A DNA stretch of 27,564 nt, from contig CAJGDX010000021.1 of assembly GCA_904502185.1 (NCBI GenBank), forward strand, positions 1 through 27,564, given 5' to 3'. Below the pieces are notes generated by a model, which was given only the letters and a program-made list of their open reading frames with translations, made no database searches and was not told the DNA's origin. Made by a program: the position numbers and the translations under genes. How positions within the stretch are numbered: position 1 is the stretch's first letter; each line of letters begins with the position of its first letter. Below, in pieces: positions 1 through 9,618 of the stretch. Source of the stretch: an uncultured Bacteroidaceae bacterium. GTDB lineage: Bacteria; Bacteroidota; Bacteroidia; Bacteroidales; Bacteroidaceae.

Positions 1-125
1 CCTATCAACGATACAAGCTCGCCGTCGAAGAGCGATGCGTTTATCGTGTCGACAACCTGATGTCTTGACTTGCCATCGGTGTATCCGATGGTAAGATTCG
101 AGAGTATCAGTGCCGGATTATGCAT
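1..125 (-). CDS. ABC transporter ATP-binding protein, N-terminal fragment (window edge)
   Basis: This reading frame is too short for ordinary ORF calling. Its ATG lies at 125-123 and it runs off the left edge of the window. The 41 visible residues begin MHNPALILSNLTIGYTDGK and end at LVSLIG. That is the usual first strand and A-loop of an ABC ATPase, and it stops exactly where the Walker A motif should start. The style of the start resembles iron-siderophore/cobalamin (FecE/BtuD-like) ATPases, but the specificity cannot be read from so little sequence. The start codon lies one base after the stop codon of the S37 peptidase, so the two genes are probably co-transcribed and translationally coupled. 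Confidence 0.8.
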   Translation of the reverse strand, partial: MHNPALILSNLTIGYTDGKSRHQVVDTINASLFDGELVSLI

Positions 126-126
126 G

Positions 127-1428
127 TTACTTGCGATATCCTGTCCACTCCTGCAAAAGATCGAGAATCTCCTTCTTGGTAGCCTCGGGCATTGTACCGA
201 TACGTGCCTTGTGGCTGCCGTTGGGCTCGATGAAGATGCGGATGTTCTGCTTGTTGCGGTCGCGCAGCCATGTTACGCCGTTGGCTGTCCAGGGGTCCCA
301 CTGACCGTAGATGTATATCATCTTAGGGTCGTTCTCTGTGAGGAAGTCCACAACCTTGCGGTGTGTGCTGCCGTCGAACTCTACGTCGTACCACTCTTCG
401 CTGAGCATAATCTTTTTGTAGTAGTCCTGAAGGGGCTCTTTGATGTACTTCTTGAAGGGCTCGATGTTGTAGCCGTAGTAACCGAAGTCCTTAACAGCCT
501 GTACCGAGAATGAGTCGAGGCGGTTGCCGCGTGAGAAGTAGCTGGGGTCACAGCTTGACATGAAGTATTTGAAGATGGCATCGTCGCCTGCTGCCATTGT
601 GGGGATTTTGTCTGCAGGAGCACCCCACTGCCAGAATGAGAATGCGTATTCAAGTACGCAGTAGTCGTAGATGACTGAGAGGGGCTGACGGAATGTGTAT
701 TTCTTCTGCTTGCAATAGTTCTCGAAGAGGGGCATGTATACCTCCTTGCGCTCGAGAAGCAGCAGCTGGAAGTTTCTGACTGCGTCGCGCTGTGCCTGTG
801 TGCCTGCCTGCTCGAGGAACGACTCGTGGCGTCCATCCTCAAGTGCTACGCACAAGGGTGCTACGTAGGGTACTGATACGTCTACATCCTCGGGATAATA
901 TGCGCGATAGAACATTGCTGTTGAACCGCCCTTGCTGATACCTGTTGCCAGCCATTTGTCCTTGTAGTACTCTTTGAAGGCAGTGGTGATGGCGTGATAG
1001 TCCTCCATTGAATTGGGGATTGTAAGGTAGTCCCAGTTGCAGGGAGTGGGGGTTGACTCGTCGAAGTATCTGTGCTCAACGAAGAGTACGTTAGCGTCGA
1101 TGAGGGTTGTCAACTCTTCGTAGAAACGGTTGGAAGAGAAGCTGCCGCCACCGCCGTAGCCCTGTGTGATGATGACCATGGGGCGGTCCCATCCACGGTG
1201 TCCCAACAGAATGCGCTGTTCGAAGGTTCCTGCCTGGGGATTGTCCTTGTCGAGCTGTTGGGTGAATTTAAGTGAGTAGTAGCTGCGCAGGGTGTCTGTC
1301 TTTTCGATTTTTTCGAAGCTGCTGACTTTCTCAATCTTCTTGAGCATCTTTTCTATGTCGTTCTTTTTGGCGTTGAGGGTTACCGCAAATACGACAAGCA
1401 TTAAAATGGTAAAATAGCGTTTCAACAT
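127..1428 (-). CDS. Secreted S37-family prolyl tripeptidyl peptidase (PS-10-like)
   Basis: This 433-residue protein begins with a hydrophobic signal segment (residues 1-20) ending in LNA-KK, so it is probably exported to the periplasm or outer surface. It has an alpha/beta-hydrolase pattern. A glycine-rich oxyanion region, QGYGGGGSFSSN, lies near residues 89-100. The nucleophile elbow GISKG puts the catalytic Ser at 165. An Asp at about 378 (GQWDPW) and a His at about 406 (NGSHKAR) would complete the triad. These features fit family S37, whose characterised Streptomyces members release tripeptides from proline-containing peptides. The Bacteroidales homologues are generally uncharacterised, so the exact specificity is inferred. 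The gene has its own likely promoter at 1458-1465 and is followed immediately by an ABC ATPase, which suggests peptide or nutrient acquisition. Confidence 0.82.
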   Translation of the reverse strand: MLKRYFTILMLVVFAVTLNAKKNDIEKMLKKIEKVSSFEKIEKTDTLRSYYSLKFTQQLDKDNPQAGTFEQRILLGHRGWDRPMVIITQGYGGGGSFSSNRFYEELTTLIDANVLFVEHRYFDESTPTPCNWDYLTIPNSMEDYHAITTAFKEYYKDKWLATGISKGGSTAMFYRAYYPEDVDVSVPYVAPLCVALEDGRHESFLEQAGTQAQRDAVRNFQLLLLERKEVYMPLFENYCKQKKYTFRQPLSVIYDYCVLEYAFSFWQWGAPADKIPTMAAGDDAIFKYFMSSCDPSYFSRGNRLDSFSVQAVKDFGYYGYNIEPFKKYIKEPLQDYYKKIMLSEEWYDVEFDGSTHRKVVDFLTENDPKMIYIYGQWDPWTANGVTWLRDRNKQNIRIFIEPNGSHKARIGTMPEATKKEILDLLQEWTGYRK

Positions 1429-1457
1429 AACTGTTTGTGTATTTTGTTAATTTTTTG

Positions 1458-1488
1458 CGAATGTACTGTTTTTTTGTCTATTTAAAAA
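1458..1488 (-). promoter_or_regulatory. Candidate promoter of the S37 peptidase gene
   Basis: On the minus strand, 1465-1458 reads TACATTCG, a one-mismatch version of the Bacteroidetes -7 element TAnnTTTG. About 19 bases upstream is a T-run (1488-1485, TTTT) in place of the -33 TTTG. The start codon is about 30 bases downstream. Confidence 0.4.
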
Positions 1489-1493
1489 CTGTT

Positions 1494-3131
<1,638 letters not shown>

Positions 3132-3152
3132 AGTGTTTTTCGTTTTAAAGTG

Positions 3153-3160
3153 CGAAGATA
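3153..3160 (-). promoter_or_regulatory. Candidate -7 element for the ABC-F gene
   Basis: The minus strand reads TATCTTCG, followed by CA. It matches the TAnnTTTG consensus with one change and lies 22 bases before the ABC-F start codon. The same octamer occurs upstream of ddh (3347-3354) and of the DUF4468 gene (25413-25420), which supports its being a real local promoter signature. No good -33 TTTG is visible. Confidence 0.45.
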
Positions 3161-3319
3161 CGCAAAAAAAATAACATATACGGCTATTCTGAAACTTTAC
3201 TTGGTGTTGTGATTATACAAGCTTGTATTGCTTGCGGTGTTTTTGATAAGGGGGCAGTAATTGTATGTCAGTTTGGTTGGCAGATGGTAAATATGGTGGT
3301 AAAAACATTCTTTCATTGT

Positions 3320-3354
3320 TTTGCATCTATTTTCATTTCTTTGTTGTATCTTCG
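3320..3354 (+). promoter_or_regulatory. Candidate promoter of ddh
   Basis: TTTG at 3320-3323 is followed after 23 bases by TATCTTCG at 3347-3354. The spacing is slightly longer than the usual 19-21. The ddh start codon is at 3374, so the leader would be only about 12-15 bases. Together with the ABC-F element, this makes the roughly 240 bases between the two divergent genes a simple two-promoter region. Nothing else was seen in it. Confidence 0.45.
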
Positions 3355-3373
3355 CCCCGAAAAATATAAAAAT

Positions 3374-4273
3374 ATGAAGAAAATCAGAGCTGCTATTGTC
3401 GGTTATGGCAATATAGGTAAATATGCGTTGCAGGCGCTGGAGAGTGCGCCTGACTTTGAGGTTGCGGGTATCGTACGCCGTTCGGGTGCCGAAAATGTAC
3501 CTGCTGAACTTGAGAAATATCAGGTGGTGAAGGAGATTAGCGAACTTCAGGATGTTGATGTTGCTATCCTTTCAACCCCTACAAGAAGCGTAGAGCAGTA
3601 TGCGAAGCAGATTCTTGAGGCGGGAATTAACACTGTCGACAGTTTCGATATCCATTCACAGATTGTTCCCTTGCGCCGTTCGCTTGCCGAGAGCGCTAAG
3701 AAGGGTGGTGCAGTTGCCGTTATTTCGGCAGGTTGGGACCCGGGAAGCGACTCTGTGGTAAGAACTCTGTTGCAGGCTATTGCTCCCAATGGTATTACTT
3801 ACACTAACTTCGGTCCCGGTATGAGCATGGGACACACTGTTGCTGTCAAGGCAGTGGAGGGTGTTCAGGCGGCTTTGTCTATGACTATTCCCACCGGTAC
3901 AGGTATTCACCGCCGTATGGTGTATATCGAGGTTAAGGAGGGCTATGAGTTTGAGAAAGTTGCTGCGGCTATCAAGGCTGATGCTTACTTTGTAAACGAC
4001 GAGACACATGTTATTCAGGTTCCTTGTGTGAACGAACTGCTTGACATGGGACATGGTGTGAACCTTACTCGCAAGGGTGTTTCGGGTACAACACAGAACC
4101 AGTTGTTCGAGTTTAACATGCGTATCAACAACCCCGCTCTCACCGGTCAGGTGCTTGTGTGCGCAGCCCGTGCTACAACGAAACAGCAGCCCGGTTGCTA
4201 CACTATGATTGAGATTCCTGTTATCGACCTTTTGTATGGCGACCGCGAAGAGCATATTGCACATCTTGTGTAA
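3374..4273 (+). CDS. ddh: meso-diaminopimelate D-dehydrogenase
   Basis: This 299-residue enzyme interconverts L-tetrahydrodipicolinate and meso-diaminopimelate in one reductive amination with NADPH, a shortcut in lysine and peptidoglycan precursor synthesis. The N terminus is a dinucleotide-binding beta-alpha-beta unit with GYGNIG at residues 10-15. It is followed by the family's conserved blocks STPTRSVEQYA, NTVDSFDIH, ISAGWDPGSDSVVR, FGPGMSMGHTVAVK and GTGIHRRMVYIE. The C-terminal NNPALTGQVLVCAARA segment is also typical of Ddh. The open frame extends upstream to 3209, but residues from there are not Ddh-like and cover the promoter. ATG 3374 gives the normal family length and N terminus. 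The gene is monocistronic and ends in a strong terminator hairpin. Confidence 0.95.
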   Translation: MKKIRAAIVGYGNIGKYALQALESAPDFEVAGIVRRSGAENVPAELEKYQVVKEISELQDVDVAILSTPTRSVEQYAKQILEAGINTVDSFDIHSQIVPLRRSLAESAKKGGAVAVISAGWDPGSDSVVRTLLQAIAPNGITYTNFGPGMSMGHTVAVKAVEGVQAALSMTIPTGTGIHRRMVYIEVKEGYEFEKVAAAIKADAYFVNDETHVIQVPCVNELLDMGHGVNLTRKGVSGTTQNQLFEFNMRINNPALTGQVLVCAARATTKQQPGCYTMIEIPVIDLLYGDREEHIAHLV

Positions 4274-4291
4274 CATATGATTATATCATAC

Positions 4292-4339
4292 ACCAAAAAA
4301 CAGCTCCATTGCCGGAAGGCAATGGAGCTGTTTTTTGGT
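4292..4339. terminator. Bidirectional intrinsic terminator between ddh and the M60 gene
   Basis: This is a perfect inverted repeat: a 22-bp stem (4292-4313 with 4318-4339) and a GGAA loop. The GC-rich core is flanked by A6 on the left arm and T6 on the right arm, so a U-tract follows the hairpin in both transcripts. It sits 18 bases after the ddh stop and 20 bases after the M60 stop of the convergent gene. Confidence 0.95.
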
Positions 4340-4359
4340 ATCGTTATTTACCGTTGGTG

Positions 4360-7300
4360 CTATTTGTCTGCGATGCGTACTTTTTTGCCGTTGACAATAT
4401 ATATTGCTCCGGGTTTTACTTCCTTGACACGACGGCCGTTGATGTCGTAAATGGCGTTGTTGCCTATTGCCTCATCGACGGTGATGTCCTCGATGCCGGT
4501 GGGGATTGTGTACGATGCTTTTACTAATGCAATTGCTTCGTTAAGCTTCTTTGTCTGGTCGGGGTACATAACTGCGGGGCGTGTGGCAATAAGTGCCTCT
4601 GCTGCTGCAATCTCTGCAACGAGTTGCGATACATACTCGGGCAGTTTGCTGTCGGTAGCCTCCACATAGCTGTAAAGCACGATGTTGTCGGATGTACTCT
4701 TTGTGCTGTCCACAATTATGTCGATAAGGGCATTTGCATTGCCTAATGCAGTATTCAGGGCATTGCTGTTCTCTGTTGCTTCGTTGTCCTCGACGCAGGT
4801 GATTGTCCACTGCGACGGAGCCTGGTCGCCCGACCATCCTACAAGTTTGTAGTTGGATGCACAATGCAGGTAACCATATCCGGTGTTTTCTTTCTGTATT
4901 TCGTATTTGCCGTTGCCAATCTCATGAAGCTTGAATTTCACTGCTGTAGAGGTTGATGTTGCCTTTGCTGTGACGTCCTTGCTCTGCGCTATATAGTCGA
5001 TGTATTTTCCTGCGCCTGTCTTCAGGTAGAACAGTTCGCTGTTGCTGATGGGAATGAAGGCCAGCATTGTGGATTTATTTGATGTCATGGCACATGCCAT
5101 TGTACCGTCATCTTTGCAGTAAGCGGTGTATTTCATGTACTTGGCATTGGTCAGTTTGTAGTAGTTCTTTGAACTTAGTTTGACAATGGCATATTTGTCG
5201 TTGAGTATGTTGTCAAATTCGCTAGAGAGCAGTTTTGCCCATTGACCGTATGTGTGAACGCTCTGGTCGTTGTTGGCGACAGCCGCTTTGGCTGCTGTGT
5301 GGTATTCTATCAGTTTTTCCAGTGCGTATGTGTGGTAGTAACCCACCTTCTTGCCTGTGGCATCTTTCATTCTTATATACTGCTGTCCCAGTTCGATGGC
5401 ACTGTTGAGTGCTGCCAATTGCTCCTCTTCGCTGCCGCTATATACGTCCACAACTTCTGTTTCGGTGCCATCGGCTGATACTGCAACAATCTTCAGTTCG
5501 CGTGATGCGATGTTCTCAGGAAGTGTGTATTTAAGGGTGTTGCAGAAACTTAGCAGACTGTCCTCGGTGCTGTAGAATCTGAATCCTACCGCGCCTGTTC
5601 CTTTGCTGAAGGTTACTTCGCGTCCGAACTTGGAATATATGTAGCCCTTTGCTTTTGTCTTTATCGAGTCGGGGAGGTATGCAGTGAATTGTCCCAGGTC
5701 GCCGGCTTCACCTACATTGTAGTCGATTGCAAGACGGTTGCCTTCGACACCGTCGGTACGGGGGTAGTGTACTATGCGGTCTTCGATGAATTCAATGGCA
5801 CCGCACTTTTTGGGGTATTTGGATATTTTCTCCTTGGTGGCATCTATCATCGCCTGTGTCGATGTAAGTGTATAGTCGCCATAGTCGCCGATAACCATTC
5901 GGTTCATGGGTACGAAGAAACCCCATGCATCGAAGAAGGTGGTGAGGTCCTCTTGTGCCACTTCGCAACATTTCTCAACAAACTTCAGCAGGTCGTCCTT
6001 GCCATAGTTGAGCGTAGATGTGCTTCTTTTCAGAGGGTCTTTGCGCAGTTCGATGAACAGGCGCTGAAAGAATTCGGGATTGTTTCCTACCACGTAATAG
6101 TAGAGATAGAGCTGCCAGAACATTCTGGTGGTGTGCATCAAGTTAATGTTTAACTGGTAGGAGTAGGGTACTTTATTTTCGTAATTGGCCGATGTCTCGG
6201 AGATGATGCCGCCTCGTGACATGTAACGTCCGAATTTATAGAGTACCATGTTCGAGAACAAGTTGTTGCTAACCTCGGTGTTACCTATCATGTTGATGGC
6301 TTTCTGGTTGGCGTGTCCTATTTCGTGGGCCGGTCCCCAGAAATTACATCCGTTCATCATCTTTTCGTAGGACATTATTTCTGCGAGTGTGTGTGGGGGG
6401 TAGTTGGTGTTGTATGCGCCTGATGACATTGTGGATGCTTCGTCGCGGGTACGTGCCACGTGCAGGTTATTGAACCTTTCGAGAGTGCCGTCCATGTTGA
6501 AACCCATAAGTTCGTGCATCCATTCTGTCATGGTGTCCCACCAGCCGATACATTCGGTTATTTTTTGGGGAACGCAGTTTGAAGCTGTCAGGGTCTTCTT
6601 GTCCATGTTGAGCATAACCTTGTGACCTTTTACCTGTATGTATTTGTAGGTTGCAAGGTTCTTGGTTATTTTCACCCAGTCGGCGTCTGTATGAAAATCT
6701 CTGTCCCAATATCCGTTGAGAACACCGCCCTCGATGTGTATGTCGAGCGAGTCGTAGTCGGCAAGTAGTTTGTCGCCTGTGGTATCTACCGTGTACAGGA
6801 TGTAGAGCATCGAGTTGCTGCGACCAATTGGAATAATGTTTATACCCTTTTTCAGTTCGCTTCGCACACCCGAAACTGCGTTCATGTAAACGCGGTCAAT
6901 CTGCAAGGTTGCATTTTCGGGTATATCATTGCCGACAAACACATATAACATGTCGCAGGCATTTGCGTAAATTCCGGTGGGATTGCTCAGATACGAGTAT
7001 GTGGTCATTATAAGACGTTTGGCCCATTCGTCAACGTCGGAGTAGGGTTCGTAGGTGTGCACTCGGAACCATTTTTCATACTCTTTCCAAGTGTTGTTTT
7101 TTATTTTAAGGGCGATGTTTGTAAGTTCTTCACCGTATGCGCTCATAGCTGCACGCAGCTCGTCATCGCTGAGTGATGTGTATTCGGGTTTAAGTGTTGT
7201 ACAGGCTGCATCCGAGAAGAATTCCATATAACCATTGTAATGCTCGGCGCCGTTGTCTGTTATATCTTTATATATCAGGTATTTTTCACGTGAAGCCTCT

Positions 7301-7800
7301 ATCACGCTGTCGGCAACTTCTACTTCAACAAAGCCCCATTCCGATGGGGTTACACCACTGAAACTTTTGTACCATGGTACGATGTTGTTGTCATTGTCGC
7401 AGTGCAGACTGTAATCCTGTGAGGTGTTGTTCCAAATATTGTAGCTCTTGGACATTACCGAATTTTCTTTCATATAGTATGTCGAAGGGGTTGTGGTTGT
7501 AAGTACCTGGGTGTAGAACGAACCTGCAGATTTTATGAAATTGCCTGTGTAGAGGTTCTGAAAAGTCCATCCTGTGCCCTTTTTGAAAATCTGCCACAAT
7601 TGGATACAATCGTTGTTATCACCTATTTCGTCGCAAATCATTCCTCCGTTTGTAAAATCCTCTGCCATGGCAAGGTTGTACTTCAGGTTAACGATGCGAT
7701 AGATACCCGAATCGACGGGGGTTACATAGTTCTGTGCCGATGCTGTCAGTACCGAACATAGCAATACCAGGATTGCTGTCAACATTCTTAGATTTTTCAT
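4360..7800 (-). CDS. Large secreted M60 (enhancin-like) zinc metallopeptidase
   Basis: This 1146-residue protein has a clear signal peptide (residues 1-22, cleavage after ASA). The zinc site HEIGH is at 492-496, with a downstream Glu at 509, matching the M60 pattern HExxH-x(n)-E. Characterised M60 peptidases of gut Bacteroides cleave mucin-type O-glycoproteins, so a host-glycoprotein target is likely but inferred. The sequences before the catalytic region (about 30-160) and near 880-1040 both look like beta-trefoil (ricin-type) carbohydrate-binding domains, with repeated YRIVNLKY, GYLHCASN and SQWTI-type segments. The last 45 residues (IYDINGRRV...IYIVNGKKV) resemble a short C-terminal sorting or adhesion domain seen on many secreted Bacteroidales proteins. 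Transcription probably starts near 7885, giving a CAA-repeat leader. The gene is monocistronic and ends at the bidirectional terminator. Confidence 0.88.
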   Translation of the reverse strand: MKNLRMLTAILVLLCSVLTASAQNYVTPVDSGIYRIVNLKYNLAMAEDFTNGGMICDEIGDNNDCIQLWQIFKKGTGWTFQNLYTGNFIKSAGSFYTQVLTTTTPSTYYMKENSVMSKSYNIWNNTSQDYSLHCDNDNNIVPWYKSFSGVTPSEWGFVEVEVADSVIEASREKYLIYKDITDNGAEHYNGYMEFFSDAACTTLKPEYTSLSDDELRAAMSAYGEELTNIALKIKNNTWKEYEKWFRVHTYEPYSDVDEWAKRLIMTTYSYLSNPTGIYANACDMLYVFVGNDIPENATLQIDRVYMNAVSGVRSELKKGINIIPIGRSNSMLYILYTVDTTGDKLLADYDSLDIHIEGGVLNGYWDRDFHTDADWVKITKNLATYKYIQVKGHKVMLNMDKKTLTASNCVPQKITECIGWWDTMTEWMHELMGFNMDGTLERFNNLHVARTRDEASTMSSGAYNTNYPPHTLAEIMSYEKMMNGCNFWGPAHEIGHANQKAINMIGNTEVSNNLFSNMVLYKFGRYMSRGGIISETSANYENKVPYSYQLNINLMHTTRMFWQLYLYYYVVGNNPEFFQRLFIELRKDPLKRSTSTLNYGKDDLLKFVEKCCEVAQEDLTTFFDAWGFFVPMNRMVIGDYGDYTLTSTQAMIDATKEKISKYPKKCGAIEFIEDRIVHYPRTDGVEGNRLAIDYNVGEAGDLGQFTAYLPDSIKTKAKGYIYSKFGREVTFSKGTGAVGFRFYSTEDSLLSFCNTLKYTLPENIASRELKIVAVSADGTETEVVDVYSGSEEEQLAALNSAIELGQQYIRMKDATGKKVGYYHTYALEKLIEYHTAAKAAVANNDQSVHTYGQWAKLLSSEFDNILNDKYAIVKLSSKNYYKLTNAKYMKYTAYCKDDGTMACAMTSNKSTMLAFIPISNSELFYLKTGAGKYIDYIAQSKDVTAKATSTSTAVKFKLHEIGNGKYEIQKENTGYGYLHCASNYKLVGWSGDQAPSQWTITCVEDNEATENSNALNTALGNANALIDIIVDSTKSTSDNIVLYSYVEATDSKLPEYVSQLVAEIAAAEALIATRPAVMYPDQTKKLNEAIALVKASYTIPTGIEDITVDEAIGNNAIYDINGRRVKEVKPGAIYIVNGKKVRIADK

Positions 7801-7801
7801 A

Positions 7802-7816
7802 TTGTTGTTGTTGTTG
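7802..7816 (-). repeat. Trinucleotide repeat (TTG)5 in the M60 leader
   Basis: Five tandem TTG units on the plus strand read as CAA repeats in the untranslated leader directly before the M60 start codon. An unstructured CAA-rich leader would favour ribosome access in an organism without strong Shine-Dalgarno use. A change in copy number by slippage is possible but not shown. Confidence 0.7.
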
Positions 7817-7889
7817 TTTGTATTCGTTGTTGACGCTCTGTCTGTATGAACAGATTTTGCAGTTCTTTTATAGGTAATTATATAAGGCC

Positions 7890-7920
7890 CAAAATTATAC
7901 TTTTCTTTTTATTCTTGAAA
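7890..7920 (-). promoter_or_regulatory. Candidate promoter of the M60 peptidase gene
   Basis: The minus strand carries TAATTTTG (7897-7890), an exact TAnnTTTG -7 element. TTTC (7920-7917) lies 19 bases upstream, close to the -33 TTTG. The leader would be about 85 bases long. The rest of the gap to the HAD gene (7921-7964) is very A/T rich with no recognisable gene. Confidence 0.55.
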
Positions 7921-7964
7921 ATTCTGGACAAAATTTTTCAAAATTGTGAATAATAAATAATAAA

Positions 7965-8678
7965 CTATTTCTCGAGCAGTCCTGTAATTTCGGAAAGGTC
8001 GCTGATGATGGCTGTAGGTTCATAGCCCTCAATGATGGGTTCATCTTCCCAGCATATTTTCTTCAACCATACGGCTTTGCAGCCGAGTGTCAGCGAAGGG
8101 TGGATGTCCTTGCGGTAGGAGTCGCCGACAACAAGCACCTCGTCGCTGCTCATTTTCAGTGCTTCGACACCCAAGGCAAAGAGACGTGGGTCGGGCTTGC
8201 GTATGCCCACTACCGAGGATTCGACTATTGAGTTGAAATATTTGTCGAGTGAGAACTCTTTCAGCACGACCGGCATGTTTCCATAGAAATTGGTTACAAG
8301 CACAGTGGGGTAGCTGCCTGATATTTTCTGCACAGTGGAGCAGGTGCAGGCTATTGTCTCTTTTGTCTGTTTGTAGCATCCTTCTACTATTTTCTGCTGC
8401 TTGCCGATACTTTCTGCCTCTATGGCTCCAATGCTTTTAAGATAGTCGAATTGTATGGCTATCTTCTCTTCGAGCAGACGCAGGAATGTGTGCTGCGGGG
8501 TTATTATGCGGTTTTTGGCAAGTGTGCGCTCGCCGTGTACGTATGCTGCACGGTAGGTCTCGTTGTCAATCTCGACACCGGCATTCATATATTGCGAGCG
8601 TATTACTTCGCTCCAGTGTATGCCGTTGGTGTCGATGGTGCCGCCAAAGTCGAATATTATACCTTTAATGTTTTTCAT
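7965..8678 (-). CDS. HAD-superfamily hydrolase with a variant motif I
   Basis: This 237-residue protein has a Rossmannoid HAD fold with a helical cap inserted after motif I (about 20-100). Motif I is FDFGGT, with the nucleophile at Asp10. The usual acid/base Asp two residues later is Gly12. Motif II is TNF (near 130). Motif III Lys lies in GIRKPDP, and motif IV is GDSYRKD. Phosphonatases and dehalogenases also replace the second Asp, so the reaction may not be ordinary phosphomonoester hydrolysis. The gene overlaps the CDP-alcohol phosphotransferase gene by 14 bases and is the last of a tight operon. This suggests it acts on the phosphorylated headgroup or the lipid-phosphate product of the preceding enzymes. 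The substrate is unknown. Confidence 0.8.
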   Translation of the reverse strand: MKNIKGIIFDFGGTIDTNGIHWSEVIRSQYMNAGVEIDNETYRAAYVHGERTLAKNRIITPQHTFLRLLEEKIAIQFDYLKSIGAIEAESIGKQQKIVEGCYKQTKETIACTCSTVQKISGSYPTVLVTNFYGNMPVVLKEFSLDKYFNSIVESSVVGIRKPDPRLFALGVEALKMSSDEVLVVGDSYRKDIHPSLTLGCKAVWLKKICWEDEPIIEGYEPTAIISDLSEITGLLEK

Positions 8679-9618
8679 AATCGTTGTCGATTTCTGCCAT
8701 CAGGTTTTTACAGAGTCTTTCGTGGCGGCTTTTCATGTATATGAATAGTGCTCCCAATACTACTATTTCGAAAAACAGATAGAGCCACAACTGACCAATG
8801 AGCATTGCGAACCATAGAAATATGGCGCGGCTGTTGAATGTCAATATGTTGGTGTATTTCATCAAAGGCAGACTGCCTTTGCGGAATTTTTCGCGCAGGG
8901 TGGCTGGGATACCGTCGGGGTATTTTGCATTTACCTTTGCAATGAATTGTTGAAAGACGGGTGTCATTCGCTCCTGGTTGGCTGTGTAGGCAACGTAGGC
9001 GTTCAGGAATATCTTCCAGAAGAAATTGCCTTTCCATGGTGTTTCGTTGTTGCGCTTGCGTTCGGCGTCAGATGTGTGGAACTCGTTGCCGTTCTCCTCG
9101 TTGATGAAGTAGAGGTGTATGTTGCGATAGTAGTCGGCAAGCTGACATTGCGAGCCGTGCAACCAGAATCCCGAGAAGGAGCACAGTATCCATATTATCA
9201 CACCCCACTGATATTCGGGCGCAAAGGGTATTGGGCTGAATGTTTCGCGTACGGCTATGGCAAGGTAGATGAAGAAGAACCATACATCGCCGGCAAAGCC
9301 GTCGAGTATTCGTCCCCAGCGTGTCTTTTGTCCTGTAAGGCGTGCCAGCTGTCCGTCGGTGCTGTCGTAAAGGTTTGCCCACAATAGCAGCAGTATGCCC
9401 GCAATGTTCCATCGCAGTTCCGTCTGTATGAAACAGATTCCGGCAGCTATTCCCAGGAATATCGAGAAGATTGTTACCACGTTGGGGTGTATGCCGCGAT
9501 TGCGGAAAAAGAGTGCGCAGTGGTAGCCGTAGGGACGATAGATGCACAGGTCGATAAACTCCTCTGTGTCGTATGACTTTATTGTGGATTTGTATGCTTT
9601 AAGGTCTGATTCTTTCAT
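8665..9618 (-). CDS. CDP-alcohol phosphotransferase (membrane), headgroup-transfer enzyme
   Basis: This 317-residue membrane protein transfers an alcohol phosphate between a CDP-activated partner and an acceptor. The signature begins at Asp85 and continues D88-G-x2-A-R93-x8-G102-x3-D106, as in the family. The last Asp is at 111, one residue later than the canonical D-x3-D spacing (D-GFAG-D). Hydrophobic segments lie near 46-64, 70-84, 112-124, 140-158 and 270-302. A hydrophilic insert containing NEENGNEFHTSDAERKRNN (about 175-195) and extra sequence before the last helices make it longer than plain PgsA-type enzymes. The gene overlaps the ATP-grasp gene by 20 bases and the HAD gene by 14 bases. 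The partner genes suggest a polyol or cyclitol phosphate headgroup such as inositol. The acceptor (diacylglycerol or sphingoid lipid) is unknown. Confidence 0.85.
   Translation of the reverse strand: MKESDLKAYKSTIKSYDTEEFIDLCIYRPYGYHCALFFRNRGIHPNVVTIFSIFLGIAAGICFIQTELRWNIAGILLLLWANLYDSTDGQLARLTGQKTRWGRILDGFAGDVWFFFIYLAIAVRETFSPIPFAPEYQWGVIIWILCSFSGFWLHGSQCQLADYYRNIHLYFINEENGNEFHTSDAERKRNNETPWKGNFFWKIFLNAYVAYTANQERMTPVFQQFIAKVNAKYPDGIPATLREKFRKGSLPLMKYTNILTFNSRAIFLWFAMLIGQLWLYLFFEIVVLGALFIYMKSRHERLCKNLMAEIDNDYEKH

Noticed and set aside
3209..3373. N-terminal extension of the ddh reading frame
   Set aside because: The 55 extra residues are not Ddh-like, and the segment contains the candidate promoter; ATG 3374 gives the normal length.
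3656..4276. 206-codon minus-strand frame inside ddh
   Set aside because: It lies entirely opposite a clearly conserved enzyme and shows no family motif.
7929..7947. A/T inverted repeat after the HAD gene
   Set aside because: It is imperfect and made almost only of A and T; such matches are expected by chance in this segment.
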